Assembly (NCBI RefSeq): GCF_900111455.1
Contig: NZ_FOIE01000003.1
Span: forward strand, 124,001 to 188,000
Reading direction: 5' to 3'
Length of the DNA stretch: 64,000 bases
Source of the DNA: Geodermatophilus poikilotrophus
Lineage (GTDB): Bacteria > Actinomycetota > Actinomycetes > Mycobacteriales > Geodermatophilaceae
A model generated the notes under the pieces. That model did not search any database. It was not told where the DNA came from and saw only the letters and a list, made by a program, of their open reading frames with translations. Position 1 is the first letter of the stretch, and the number at the start of each line of letters is the position of its first letter. The position numbers were made by a program, and so were the translations under genes. Positions 16,647-25,815 of this stretch are shown piece by piece.

Positions 16647-18302
16647 TCACCGGGGTCCGCGGGCGGGCAGCAGTCCCTCCTCGTGGTCCAGCTCGCGCTC
16701 CAGGATCCGCAGGCCCGCGTCGGGCAGCTGGCCCACCTCCCGCCAGCGCAGCAACTCGTGCCGTTGCGCGTCCAGCACCTCCCGGCGCAGGCGCAGCGCC
16801 GCCTCGTACTGAGGGGACAGGGGGATCTCCCCGCCCTCCGCGTTCTGCAGGAGGTCCAGCCGCCGTCGGTAGCGGTTGAGCCGGGGGGTCAGCTGGGCAC
16901 GGAGGCCGGCGATCACCTGGTCGTCCACGTCGTCGTGCTGCTGGGCCTCGATCTCGGTCAACCGGACGAGCGCGGCCTCCACCGAGGCCGCCCGGGCCTC
17001 GTTGCGCAGCCGGGCCTGGTCGGCCTGGTCGGCGCGCAGGTCCAGCGCGCGCACCAGCGGGGCGAAGGTCAGCCCCTGCCCGACGAGCGTGACCAGCACG
17101 GCCAGGAAGGCGCAGAGCAGCAGCAGGTTGCGGTCGGGGAACGGCTCGCCGGTGTCGGTCACCAGGGGCAGCGTGAAGATGGCAGCGAGGCTGATGACTC
17201 CCCGGGTCCCGGCCCAGCTGAGGACGACGATCTCGCGGCCGGTGAGCCGGGGGACGCCGTCCTCCTCCGGCGTGCCGTCGCCGTGCCCGCCCAGCCGCGT
17301 GTGCAGGGCCTGCGGCAGGTGCTCGGTGAGCCAGAGCCAGAGCGGGCGCAGCAGGAGGACGACGCCCACGGTGACGGCGGCGGCGGTGACGATCGTCGAG
17401 GTGTCGTACTGGTCCAGCCCGCGGATGACCATGGGCAGTTGCAGGCCGATGAGCAGGAAGACGATGCCCTCGAGCAGGAAGTCGACCAGCCGCCAGACGG
17501 CGTCGGTCTGCAGCCGGCTGGCACCCGAGGCCCAGCTCGGGTTGTTGTGCCCGATGACCAGCCCGGCGACGACGACCGCCAGCACGCCGGACACGTGCAG
17601 CGACTCGCCGAGCAGGTAGGCGACGAACGGCGTGGCCAGGGAGACGGCGTTGGACGACAGCGGGTCGCTGCGCAGCCGGCGCAGCGGCCGGACGGCGTAG
17701 GCCACCGCCACGCCGGCGGCCACGCCCCCTGCGGCGGCGACGACGAACTGCAGGACGGCCGCGGGGGTGGAGAACCCGTCGCCGCGGGCCGCGGCCACCG
17801 CGACCGAGAGGATGGTGAGCGCGGTGGCGTCGTTGAGCAGGCCCTCGCCCTGGATGAGCGTGATCAGCCGCGGCGGGAGGCCCACCTTGCGCCCCACCGC
17901 GAGGGCCGCCACCGGGTCCGGCGGCGCGACGGCGGCGCCCAGCGCGATCCCGGCGGCGAGCGTCGCGCCGGCGACGAACAGCGCGAAGCCGACGCCGATG
18001 AGCAGCGCCGTCGCGGTGACGAGCAGGACCGACAGGCTGACGACCGTCCGCAGGTTCCGGCGGATGGCCAGCAGCGAGGAGTCCAGCGCCGCGCTGTAGA
18101 GCAGCGGTGGCAGCACGAGGGTGAGGACCAGCTCGGGGTCGAGCGCGACGTTCGGGCCGGGCAGGTAGGCGTAGGCGATGCCGGCCAGGGTCAACAGCGC
18201 GGCGGCCGGCAGGCCGGTGCGTCCGGCGACCCACCGCACCCCGACGATCACCGCGACCGCACCCAGGACCAGCAACACCGCAGTCTCCGCGTGCACCTGC
18301 AC
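16647..18302 (-). CDS. Na+/H+ antiporter, CPA1 family
   Basis: A 551-residue membrane protein with about 12 hydrophobic segments in the first 400 residues and a cytosolic helical tail. The signature PPDPVAALAVGRKVGLPPRL followed by GEGLLNDATALT is the ion-binding and gating region of bacterial CPA1 exchangers; the Asp in LLNDA is the transport residue. It expels Na+ (or K+) in exchange for protons for pH and salt balance. It is divergent from the AlaX-like gene. Confidence 0.85.
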   Translation of the reverse strand: MQVHAETAVLLVLGAVAVIVGVRWVAGRTGLPAAALLTLAGIAYAYLPGPNVALDPELVLTLVLPPLLYSAALDSSLLAIRRNLRTVVSLSVLLVTATALLIGVGFALFVAGATLAAGIALGAAVAPPDPVAALAVGRKVGLPPRLITLIQGEGLLNDATALTILSVAVAAARGDGFSTPAAVLQFVVAAAGGVAAGVAVAYAVRPLRRLRSDPLSSNAVSLATPFVAYLLGESLHVSGVLAVVVAGLVIGHNNPSWASGASRLQTDAVWRLVDFLLEGIVFLLIGLQLPMVIRGLDQYDTSTIVTAAAVTVGVVLLLRPLWLWLTEHLPQALHTRLGGHGDGTPEEDGVPRLTGREIVVLSWAGTRGVISLAAIFTLPLVTDTGEPFPDRNLLLLCAFLAVLVTLVGQGLTFAPLVRALDLRADQADQARLRNEARAASVEAALVRLTEIEAQQHDDVDDQVIAGLRAQLTPRLNRYRRRLDLLQNAEGGEIPLSPQYEAALRLRREVLDAQRHELLRWREVGQLPDAGLRILERELDHEEGLLPARGPR

Positions 18303-18448
18303 AGTCTTCCCGACGGCCGTGATCCTCCGGGTCGACGCCCGGGCTCGAGCCGCTCACACCGGAGGACGCCGGTCCCCTCGCCGTACCGTCCGACCGGACG
18401 GGGGCCCGATGGTGGCCGCCGTCCGGCCATCCCGGGCAGCATGCCGGG

Positions 18449-19189
18449 GTGACCACTGCCGGCGACGCCCACGGGCACACCCACCGTCTCGACCTGACCG
18501 ACGCCACCGTGCGGGAGTGGGACGCGACGGTGGTCGCGGCCGATCCCGAGCGGGGCGTCGTCCTCGACCGCAGCGCCTTCTACCCGGGCGGCGGTGGGCA
18601 GCCCCCGGACGAGGGCGTGCTCCTGTGGGGCGGCGTCCGCACGCGCATCGCCGGCACCCGCAGAGGCGACGAGCTGTACCTGGTCCCGGTGGAGGGCGAT
18701 CCGGTGCCGCCGCCGGGCACCGCCGTCCGCGGGGCGCTCGACGACGAGCGGCGGACGGCGCTGATGCGGACGCACTCGGGCCTGCACGTGCTCACCGGCG
18801 TCGTCCTGCGCGACTTCGGCGCGAAGGTCACCGGCGGCAACATGGAGCCGCTGACCGCGCGCATGGACTTCGACCTGGCCGAGGTGCCGGCCGACTTCAA
18901 GGACCGCGTGGCCGAGGCGGTCAACGCCGAGATCGCCGCGGACCGGCGCATCGAGGTGCGGACGCTGCCGCGTGCGGAGGCCTACGCGATCCCCGATCTG
19001 ATCCGGACGGCGACCGACCTGCTGCCGCCCGACATCGAGGAGGTCCGGATCGTCGACATCGTCGGCCTGGACCTGCAGGCTGACGGCGGCACGCACGTGG
19101 CCTCGACGGCGATGGTCGGCCGGGTCGAGGTGGTCAAGATGGAGAACAAGGGCCGCGGTTTCCGCCGGCTGCGCATCCGCGTCGTCTGA
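18449..19189 (+). CDS. AlaX-like alanyl-tRNA editing protein
   Basis: A 246-residue protein with an N-terminal barrel (SAFYPGGGGQPPDEG) and the editing domain. The zinc site has His109 and His113 in HSGLH and His216 in DGGTH. In characterised AlaX proteins the fourth ligand is the Cys of CGGTH; here that position is Asp212. It would hydrolyse Ser-tRNA(Ala) or Gly-tRNA(Ala) mischarged products in trans. The Asp may act as ligand or mark a different subfamily. GTG 18449 gives the standard start. Confidence 0.75.
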   Translation: MTTAGDAHGHTHRLDLTDATVREWDATVVAADPERGVVLDRSAFYPGGGGQPPDEGVLLWGGVRTRIAGTRRGDELYLVPVEGDPVPPPGTAVRGALDDERRTALMRTHSGLHVLTGVVLRDFGAKVTGGNMEPLTARMDFDLAEVPADFKDRVAEAVNAEIAADRRIEVRTLPRAEAYAIPDLIRTATDLLPPDIEEVRIVDIVGLDLQADGGTHVASTAMVGRVEVVKMENKGRGFRRLRIRVV

Positions 19190-19245
19190 CGTGCCGGTCC
19201 CGGGCCGGGAGCGGTTCAGCTCCCGGCCCGGGGACCGGGTGGTGC

Positions 19246-20307
19246 TCAGGCGACGTTCGACGCCACCGCGGCGTCGATGGGGACCCGCGGCACGGGGATC
19301 GGCGGCAGTGCCGCGGTCGCGGGGGCCGCGTCCAGGTCCAGCGACCGCAGCACGTCGTCGCCGTAGATGTCCTGCACCCAGTTGGGCTGGTAGACGGTGT
19401 CGAGGTACCGCTCACCCAGGTCCGGGGCGATGGTGACCGCGGTGAGCTCCCGCCCGCCGTTCTCCTCGTGGCGGGCCAGCCAGCTCGTGGCCCCGCTGAC
19501 CACGGTGCCGGTCGAGCCGCCGAACAGGAAGCCGCGCCGGGCCAGCCGGTGGCAGGCGCGGACGGTGTCCGCCTCCTCCACCATCACCAACTCGTCGACG
19601 TAGGACTCGTTGAGCAGCGGCGGGCGGACGCCCATGCCCAGACCGGGGATCATCCGCGTGCTCGCCGGACCGCCGAACGACACCGAGCCGACCACGTCGA
19701 CGGCGACGATGCGCACCGAGGGGCGGTGCTCGCGGAACCACCGGGCGCAGCCCATCAGGGTGCCGGTGGTGCCGGCCCCGACGAACAGGACGTCCAGCTC
19801 CGGGAACTGCCGGGCGATCGCCGGCGCGGTCTGGCGGTAGTGCGCCTGCCAGTTGTTCTGGTTCTCGTACTGGTTGAGCCACAGGTACCGGGGGTCGGCG
19901 GCACACCGAGCCCTCACGTAGTCCATCCGCGCACCGAGGAGGCCGCGGGCCGGGTCGGCCACCTCGGTGACCACGTGCACCTCGGCGCCGAGCGCCTCCA
20001 TCAGCAGCCTGGTCTGCAGGTTGCAGCGGGGGTCGGTCACGCACAAGAACCCGTAGCCCTTGCTCGCCGCGATCATGCTCAGCGCGACGCCGAGGTTGCC
20101 CGACGAGGACTCGACGATGACCGACCCCGGCTGCAGCCGACCCTCACGCTCGGCGGCCGCCACCATCCCGCTCGCGGCCTTGAGCTTCACCGATCCGGCG
20201 AAGTTGAGCCCCTCGACCTTGAGGAACAGCGGGTGTCCGATCACCGACCGCAGGTCGATGAACAGGTCGTGCTGGTTGTACTCGTGCGGCTGGGAGATGA
20301 CGGTCAC
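19246..20307 (-). CDS. SbnA-like PLP-dependent synthase (cysteine synthase fold)
   Basis: A 353-residue fold-type II PLP enzyme. FAGSVKLKAA (about 36-45) carries the PLP lysine, SSSGNLGVAL binds the cofactor carboxylate and GAGTTGTLMG the phosphate. The overall sequence, including LNQYENQNNWQAHY, resembles SbnA, which makes N-(2-amino-2-carboxyethyl)-L-glutamate for 2,3-diaminopropionate, rather than a plain cysteine synthase. Characterised systems need an SbnB dehydrogenase partner and feed siderophores or peptides; none lies nearby. Substrates are therefore uncertain. A ~320-base non-coding leader precedes it. Confidence 0.7.
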   Translation of the reverse strand: MTVISQPHEYNQHDLFIDLRSVIGHPLFLKVEGLNFAGSVKLKAASGMVAAAEREGRLQPGSVIVESSSGNLGVALSMIAASKGYGFLCVTDPRCNLQTRLLMEALGAEVHVVTEVADPARGLLGARMDYVRARCAADPRYLWLNQYENQNNWQAHYRQTAPAIARQFPELDVLFVGAGTTGTLMGCARWFREHRPSVRIVAVDVVGSVSFGGPASTRMIPGLGMGVRPPLLNESYVDELVMVEEADTVRACHRLARRGFLFGGSTGTVVSGATSWLARHEENGGRELTAVTIAPDLGERYLDTVYQPNWVQDIYGDDVLRSLDLDAAPATAALPPIPVPRVPIDAAVASNVA

Positions 20308-20626
20308 GATCGGTTCTCATCTCGTCGGCGCGGAACTGCGGTGTCCCGCGCGGCCCGTGGGTGGATCCCCTGGAGACAAGAGTCCGGTGTGGCGCCGCTT
20401 GATTCGACCGTGCCGACCCCCGGATCGACCCGGCATTCCCCCACGGTCGGGGTGGGGTCATCCCCACCCCGAGCGGACAGCTCCGACCTCGCGCTCACGC
20501 CGCGTACCCGGCCGGGCAGCGAGGCGCGGCTCGACCCCACTGATGACCCGGGAGGCGTGCCGACGGTCGGCCGTGGAGCTGGACGGGACCGTCGACGTCA
20601 CCGTCTTCGACGGCGCGCTCGACCGG
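20308..20626. other. Intergenic leader of the SbnA-like gene
   Basis: 319 bases with no supported gene. It contains the promoter and 5' region of the SbnA-like gene and a strong terminator hairpin at 20448-20471 for the gene transcribed towards it. I see no recognisable riboswitch. Confidence 0.4.
20448..20471 (-). terminator. Perfect 10-bp hairpin terminator
   Basis: Arms CGGGGTGGGG (20448-20457) and CCCCACCCCG (20462-20471) enclose the loop TCAT. It lies downstream of the 20627-21394 gene in the direction of transcription and upstream of the SbnA-like gene, so it should insulate the two. Confidence 0.6.
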
Positions 20627-21394
20627 TCAGGCCCGCAGCGCCGCCCACTCCGGGGTCTGCCTGCCGAGGGCGACGGCGTGCGCCAGCCGGAGACCGCCGC
20701 TGAGCCAGACCAGGACGTCGTGCAGCCGCAGCCGGGTGAGCGGGACGCCCCCGGTCGCGGTCAGCAGTCGGGACGCCACCGTCTCGAGCGCGCCGAACGC
20801 CTCGGCGTTGACCAGCAGCTCCCGGTGCACGACCGCCTCCGGCCCGCTGTCGCCCTCCTCGACGTGGGGCAGCAACGAACGGCGGGTGGTGCCGCCGACC
20901 AGCGGCACGAGGTCCGGACGCCGGTGGTGCAGCGCCGCGACGAGGTGGTCCCGGTGCTGCCCGGGACCGTGCCGGCCGACCGCCCGCAGCGCGGCGCCGA
21001 CCGTGCCCGGCTCCTCCAGCACCGACAGCTCACCGGGCGGGAGCCCCCAGAACGCCCGCTCTTCCGCCCGCACGGCCACGGCGTCGGCGAGCGGGCCGGC
21101 ATCGTCGAGCGCAGAGCGGACCGTGGCCCAGCCCGCCGGGTCGAGGCGGCCGTGCAGCCCCTCGGCGACCAGGACGTCGTCGTCGCCCAGCGGTCCGACG
21201 ACCGGCGGGCGGCAGTCGAAGCGCTCGTAGCCGAAGGCCGGGACCCGCACCCACCGACCCTCGGGGTGGCCCGGGGAGCGGAACCACAGCGCCCGCCGCC
21301 CCCGCGCGTACCCGAGCACCGCTGCGAGCGCGGTGTCCCAGGGCACCGGGTCCGGTCCGACGCTGGGCAGGGACAGGGGCGGACCGGCAGCCAC
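20627..21394 (-). CDS. DUF6308-like protein
   Basis: A 255-residue soluble protein of unknown function. The segment ALHHRRPDLVPLVGGTTRRSLLP and the surrounding helical layout (a DDDVLVAEGLHGRL region before it) resemble the actinobacterial DUF6308 family. No catalytic motif is evident. ATG 21394 is the natural start; a 126-base gap separates it from the next minus-strand gene. Confidence 0.5.
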   Translation of the reverse strand: MAAGPPLSLPSVGPDPVPWDTALAAVLGYARGRRALWFRSPGHPEGRWVRVPAFGYERFDCRPPVVGPLGDDDVLVAEGLHGRLDPAGWATVRSALDDAGPLADAVAVRAEERAFWGLPPGELSVLEEPGTVGAALRAVGRHGPGQHRDHLVAALHHRRPDLVPLVGGTTRRSLLPHVEEGDSGPEAVVHRELLVNAEAFGALETVASRLLTATGGVPLTRLRLHDVLVWLSGGLRLAHAVALGRQTPEWAALRA

Positions 21395-21520
21395 CTTCCC
21401 AGCCTGCTCGACGTCGAGCCGAGCCGCGCCGTCGAGGGCCGCGCCCGGCGTGGCCTGCCGCGCGGTCGTGCGGACGACCGCCGGTCGTGTCGACCGCGCC
21501 GGCCATCCTCGATCCCCGCC

Positions 21521-21952
21521 TCACCCGGTCGACGGCCGCCACGTCGGGCGCTCGACGACCGGGACCACCCGGCCACCTGCGGCCAGGTGCAGGCTCCAGC
21601 TGCTCCCGATGGCGTCGTCGAGGACGGTGTGCAGCCCGGTCGCCCACTCCTCGTCCGCGGCGGTGACCACGGCGCGCCCGGGGCGGCAGAGCGCCATCGC
21701 CAGGTGCGTGACGTCGAGGTCCTCGGTGAGCGTCTCGTGGAAGTCGGCGAGCCCGCGGAGCATCAGCCGGTCGGGGACCGCCGGCAGGTCGTCGACCGGG
21801 ACGACCAGCGGCAGCGAGCGACCGTCGCCGGTGAGCCACAGCAGCCAGAGGCTGCGGGCGGCGAAGACCGGTGGGTCGAGCAGGGCGGCCCAGCGCCGGG
21901 TCAGCTCGGCGGCCGAGCGGACGGGGACCTGCGCGAGCGGGGGAGTCGTCAT
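21521..21952 (-). CDS. Hypothetical small cytosolic protein
   Basis: A 143-residue protein resembling widespread unannotated actinobacterial proteins. It has a conserved-looking core (LWLLWLTGDGRSLPLVVPVDDLP at about 35-57, then THLAMALCRPGRAVVTAADEEWA). No signal peptide or membrane helix. Function not assignable. ATG 21952; it may be transcribed with the downstream DUF6308-like gene. Confidence 0.5.
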   Translation of the reverse strand: MTTPPLAQVPVRSAAELTRRWAALLDPPVFAARSLWLLWLTGDGRSLPLVVPVDDLPAVPDRLMLRGLADFHETLTEDLDVTHLAMALCRPGRAVVTAADEEWATGLHTVLDDAIGSSWSLHLAAGGRVVPVVERPTWRPSTG

Positions 21953-22340
21953 GGCCGCGACCCTGGCCGCGGCCGCCGTCGGTGCGGTCCGCCGTCCACA
22001 GGAGGGCGCTTGTCCACACGACCGGCGTCACCGTGGGCCCGATCCTGCTACTGCGCCATCCCGTGGCCGTCCGCGATCAGCCCGTGGACGCCGACGGCAC
22101 GTCCTGGCGGCTCCGCGGCGGGGAACCCACGGTGGAGCGGGTGGAGCTCCTGCTGCGTCCGCCCGACGACCGCACCAGCTCCGACGTCGCCGGGTTCACG
22201 GACGACCGGCGTCGGGGCCTCCCGGCCCGGCGGTCCTCCCCGGCAGCTCGTGCTCTGCCCAACGGTGCGGGCAGAGCACGAGCGCTGCCGAGGACACCCG
22301 GCGCCGGCCGGACCCGCGTGGTGCCGGGCCGCGCCGGTGT
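21953..22340. other. Gene-poor interval upstream of the GST gene end
   Basis: 388 bases without a supported gene. Short open frames exist on both strands but none has a ribosome site or family similarity. It contains the palindrome at 22246-22283 and probably the promoter of the 21521-21952 gene. Confidence 0.4.
22246..22283. repeat. Family B palindrome, copy 1
   Basis: 15-bp perfect arms GCTCGTGCTCTGCCC (22246-22260) and GGGCAGAGCACGAGC (22269-22283) around an 8-base loop. The same palindrome occurs at 46636-46669 and 56223-56260. Here it lies about 60 bases beyond the 3' end of the GST gene, consistent with a terminator. Confidence 0.65.
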
Positions 22341-23378
22341 TCAGCGGTGGCCGAGGCCGCCGGGGCCGTGGTCGGCCGGCACGCGCTCGTCCGCAGGAGG
22401 AGGCCCGGGCGGTGTCCCGTCGCCGAACGGCGCGCCGCCGAGCTCCTCGCGCCCGTGCGGGGTCAGCCAGTTCGAGGTGTCGGGACCGACCGGGACGACC
22501 TGGGTCGGGTTGATGTCGGCGTGCACGACGTAGTAGTGCTCCTTGATCTGCGGGAAGTCGATCGTGTCGCCGAACCCGGGGGTCTGGAACAGGTCGCGCG
22601 CGTAGGCCCACAGCACCGGCATGTCGGTCAGCTTCTGCCGGTTGGCCTTGAAGTGGCCGTGGTACACGGGGTCGAACCGGGCCAGCGTGGTGAACAGCCG
22701 GACGTCGGCCTCGGTGATCGTGTCGCCCATGAGGTAGCGCTGCCCGGACAGCCGCTCCTCGAGCCAGTCCAGCGCCGTCCACAGCCGCTGGTACGCCCTG
22801 TCGTAGGCCCGCTGGGAGCCGGCGAACCCGCACCGGTACACGCCGTTGTTGACCTCGGTGTAGACCCGCTGCATGACCTCGTCCATCTCGTCCCGCAGCT
22901 TCTCGGGGTAGAGGTCGGGCGCGCCGTCGCGGTGGAACGCGGTCCACTCGGTGGAGAGGTCCAGCGTCATCTGCAGGAAGTCGTTGGTGACGACCTGCTT
23001 GGTGGGGACGTCGACCAGCGCCGGCACCGTGATGCCGCGGTCGTAGTCGGGGAAGCGGGCGAGGAAGGCCTCCTGCAGCCGCTCGTAGCCGAGCACCGGG
23101 TCGCGGCCGCCGGGGTCGAGGTCGAAGGTCCAGGACCGCTCGTCGTGGGTCGGCCCGCACATGCCCATGGAGATCGCGTCCTCCAGGCCGAGCAGCCGGC
23201 GCACGACGGCCGCCCGGTTCGCCCACGGGCAGGCCCGCGCGATGACGAGCCGGTAGCGCCCGGCCTCCGCCGGCCACCCGCTCGAACCGTCGGCGGTGAT
23301 CCGGTCGGGGATGTAGTTCGTGTCCCGCTTGAACTCCCCGGAGGTGACGTAGCCCGACCCGCTGTTGTCTTCGCTCAC
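22341..23378 (-). CDS. Glutathionyl-hydroquinone-reductase-type GST
   Basis: A 345-residue Xi-class glutathione-transferase family protein. The N-terminal thioredoxin fold has the catalytic ACPWANR motif (Cys50); the C-terminal helical domain has NNGVYRCGFAGSQRAYD and the GDTITEADVRLFTTLARFD motif. Such enzymes reduce thiol-hydroquinone adducts. Actinobacteria make mycothiol instead of glutathione, so a mycothiol-conjugate substrate is likely (inference). The last ~35 residues are a Pro/Gly-rich tail. Confidence 0.8.
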   Translation of the reverse strand: MSEDNSGSGYVTSGEFKRDTNYIPDRITADGSSGWPAEAGRYRLVIARACPWANRAAVVRRLLGLEDAISMGMCGPTHDERSWTFDLDPGGRDPVLGYERLQEAFLARFPDYDRGITVPALVDVPTKQVVTNDFLQMTLDLSTEWTAFHRDGAPDLYPEKLRDEMDEVMQRVYTEVNNGVYRCGFAGSQRAYDRAYQRLWTALDWLEERLSGQRYLMGDTITEADVRLFTTLARFDPVYHGHFKANRQKLTDMPVLWAYARDLFQTPGFGDTIDFPQIKEHYYVVHADINPTQVVPVGPDTSNWLTPHGREELGGAPFGDGTPPGPPPADERVPADHGPGGLGHR

Positions 23379-23414
23379 GCCCCCAGCCTCATCGAACCCG
23401 CGCCGGGCCGCTCG

Positions 23415-23837
23415 TCAGAGCCGCGTGGTCGTCGCCTCGTCCCGCTCGCCGTCGAACCAGCGCTCCAGCACCTCGGCGAACACCCGCTCGTCGGGCGCGG
23501 CCGCCTCGAACAGCGTCATCGACGAGCGCAGCTTGACCGCGTCCACGGACCCGAGCACCCGGACCGGGTCACGGCCGGGCAGCTCCAGCAGCGCCTGCGC
23601 GCACTCCACCAGCCGCGGCCCCAGCACGGGGTGCGCGAGGTACGCCCGCGCCTCCTCCAGGCCGGACAGCGCGTAGTGCTGCGCGGTCGAGCTGCGCCCC
23701 AGACCTGCGATCTGCGGGAAGACGAACCACATCCAGTGACCGCGCTTGGCCCCGGCCCGCAGCTCGCGCAGCGCGTGCTCGTACACCCCGCCGTCCTGAG
23801 CCCGGACGAACCGCTCGAGGCCGAAGGGGTCGCTCAC
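23415..23837 (-). CDS. DUF1810 family protein
   Basis: A 140-residue soluble protein matching DUF1810: FVRAQDGGVYEHALRELRAG, then KRGHWMWFVFPQIAGLG, then the AQHYALSGLEEARAYLAHPVLGPRL region. Full family length. The biochemical role is unknown. ATG 23837; encoded just upstream of the S9 peptidase's end and downstream of nothing obviously related. Confidence 0.8.
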   Translation of the reverse strand: MSDPFGLERFVRAQDGGVYEHALRELRAGAKRGHWMWFVFPQIAGLGRSSTAQHYALSGLEEARAYLAHPVLGPRLVECAQALLELPGRDPVRVLGSVDAVKLRSSMTLFEAAAPDERVFAEVLERWFDGERDEATTTRL

Positions 23838-23890
23838 GGGACCTCCTCGCTGGCGCTCGTCGGCCGCGTTCGCGGCGCTGTTGTGCCGTC

Positions 23891-23916
23891 GGGTGAGCTC
23901 GCAGGCTCGCTCACCC
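23891..23916 (-). terminator. Hairpin overlapping the S9 peptidase stop codon
   Basis: Arms GGGTGAGC (23891-23898) and GCTCACCC (23909-23916) around TCGCAGGCTC. The peptidase TGA stop (23911-23913 read on the minus strand) lies inside the stem. The loop resembles the GAGCSTGCGAG core of family A repeats. Confidence 0.5.
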
Positions 23917-25815
23917 GGCCCGGCCGCCCACCGGGTCGGCCTCGCGCGACCGGGACAGCGCCCGGGCCAGGAAGCGCACCATCGTCCCCAGCAGCCGCTT
24001 GCGCGAGTCGGCCCGCCGGAAGTCGTGGCCCTCGCCCTCGAGCTCCAGGTACTGCACCGTCCGGTCCTGCTCGCGCAGCGCCAGGACGACCTGGTGCGCC
24101 TCGCCGATCGGCACGTTGGTGTCGTGCTCGCCGTGCACCACCAGCAGCGGGACGTCGATGGCGCCGGCGGCCCGCAGCGGCGAGATCTCCTCCAGCAGCG
24201 CGCGGTCCCGCTCGGGGTGGCCGTACTTCGACACCGCGGCCGCGCCGATCCACGGGTCGGTGTCGCGGTAGAAGGTGACCAGGTCGGACATGCCGCAGAC
24301 GTCCACTCCCGCGGCGAAGACGCCGGGCGAGAAGGCGAGCGAGGCCAGGGTCAGGTAACCGCCGTAGGAGCGGCCGGTCACCGCGATGCGGTCGGCGTCG
24401 GCGACACCGGTGTCCACCAGGTGCTGCGCGGCGGCCAGGACGTCGGCGAACGCGTCGTAGCGGCCGTGCAGGTCGTCGGCGTGCACGAACTCCCGGCCGA
24501 ACCCCGACGAGCCGCGGATGTTGGGCGCGAACACGGTGATGCCGGCCGCGGCCAGCGCCTGGTGCTCCGGGTCGAACGTCGGCCGCTCCTGCGCCTCAGG
24601 CCCACCGTGCAGCCACAGCACCGCCGGGCCGGTCCCCTTCAGCCGGCTCGGCGCGCGGTACAGCCAGCCGGTCAGCGGCAGGCCGTCCTGCCCGGCGAAG
24701 GTCGCCGGTGTCGGGACGACGAGCCGCCGCGCGGGCAGCGGGGGGGAGGAGGAGACCCGGGTCCAGGCGTGCGTCGTGGTGTCCAGGTGCCAGAGCTCGC
24801 GGGGTCGCGTCGGGCCCTCCACGCCGAGCACCACGCTCGAGCCGTCGCGGCTGAGCACCGGGTCCGCGGCCACCAGCCCGGGCAGGCCGGAGATCGGCGT
24901 CCGCCCGCCCGTGGCGGTGTCCATGAGCTCCAGCTCGCTGCGCCCGGCGACGTTCCACACCAGCAGCAGCAGGCGGCCGGCGTCGTCGGCGTCGATGAAC
25001 TCCAGCTCCGCGTCGTCGCGCGCCGCCAGCGTCCGGGGCTCGCCGCGCCACCCGTTCGGGCCGAACGGCAGGCCGATCAGCTGGCGCCGGGGCAGGCCCA
25101 CGTCGGAGGCCAGGTACACGTAGACCGGTCCGCCGTGCTCCGCGGGAGCCGGCCGGATGAGCGCGACCTCCGTCGAGCCGGTCGCGCCCTGGGGCAGCAC
25201 GCTGAGGGCCTCGTCGGTGAGCCGGTCGACGACGACGACGTACTGCTGCCCACGCGCGCCGTCGCGGATGACGATGAAGCGCTCCTCCAGCGACACGTCG
25301 AGCACGCGGATGAGCTCGCCCTCCGCCAGCGGGTCGAGCCGGCCGGTCGCGGGGTCGGCCAGGAAGCAGCGGGTCGGCACCCCCTCGGCGGCGCCGGGGA
25401 AGGTGACGACGAAGCGGTGCCCGCTGCGGGTCCAGGGACCCAGCTCGGCGTGCGTGGTCGCGTCGCCGGCGATCCGGCGGGCGTCGCTGCCGTCGGGACG
25501 CACCACCCACACCGCCGTCCGGACCCCGCCGTCGGTGGCGACCTCGCAGGTGAGCCAGCCGCTGTCGGCCGCCCACCGCACGGAGACCACCGGGTCCTCG
25601 GAGAGCTTGACGTGCCGCGCCGCGGGCCGCGGCCCGTCGAGCACGACGTCCTTGATGTAGAGCTGGGGCACGCCGGAGCGGTCGCTGATGAAGGCGACCT
25701 GCCGGGCGTCCGGCGTCATGTTCGGTCCCCAGCTGCCCCAGGCGTCGACGAGGGAGTCGCCCAGCGCGATCGCGTCCTCGACGACCGTCGGGTCCGCGTC
25801 CGGGTACGTCGTCAC
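23911..25815 (-). CDS. S9 family (prolyl oligopeptidase-like) serine peptidase
   Basis: A 634-residue protein with an N-terminal beta-propeller (repeats such as PDARQVAFISDRSGVPQLY) and a C-terminal alpha/beta hydrolase. The nucleophile is Ser483 in GRSYGGYLTL; the acid-base pair lies in VVHGEHDTNVPIGEA and EGEGHDFRR. The family cleaves short peptides or removes acylated N-terminal residues in the cytosol. GTG 25815 has GGAGGACC upstream; the much longer open frame beyond it is not coding. No signal peptide. Confidence 0.85.
   Translation of the reverse strand: MTTYPDADPTVVEDAIALGDSLVDAWGSWGPNMTPDARQVAFISDRSGVPQLYIKDVVLDGPRPAARHVKLSEDPVVSVRWAADSGWLTCEVATDGGVRTAVWVVRPDGSDARRIAGDATTHAELGPWTRSGHRFVVTFPGAAEGVPTRCFLADPATGRLDPLAEGELIRVLDVSLEERFIVIRDGARGQQYVVVVDRLTDEALSVLPQGATGSTEVALIRPAPAEHGGPVYVYLASDVGLPRRQLIGLPFGPNGWRGEPRTLAARDDAELEFIDADDAGRLLLLVWNVAGRSELELMDTATGGRTPISGLPGLVAADPVLSRDGSSVVLGVEGPTRPRELWHLDTTTHAWTRVSSSPPLPARRLVVPTPATFAGQDGLPLTGWLYRAPSRLKGTGPAVLWLHGGPEAQERPTFDPEHQALAAAGITVFAPNIRGSSGFGREFVHADDLHGRYDAFADVLAAAQHLVDTGVADADRIAVTGRSYGGYLTLASLAFSPGVFAAGVDVCGMSDLVTFYRDTDPWIGAAAVSKYGHPERDRALLEEISPLRAAGAIDVPLLVVHGEHDTNVPIGEAHQVVLALREQDRTVQYLELEGEGHDFRRADSRKRLLGTMVRFLARALSRSREADPVGGRAG

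Noticed and set aside
20308..20626. Possible riboswitch or T-box before the SbnA-like gene
   Set aside because: No conserved aptamer or specifier motif could be recognised; only a terminator hairpin is convincing.
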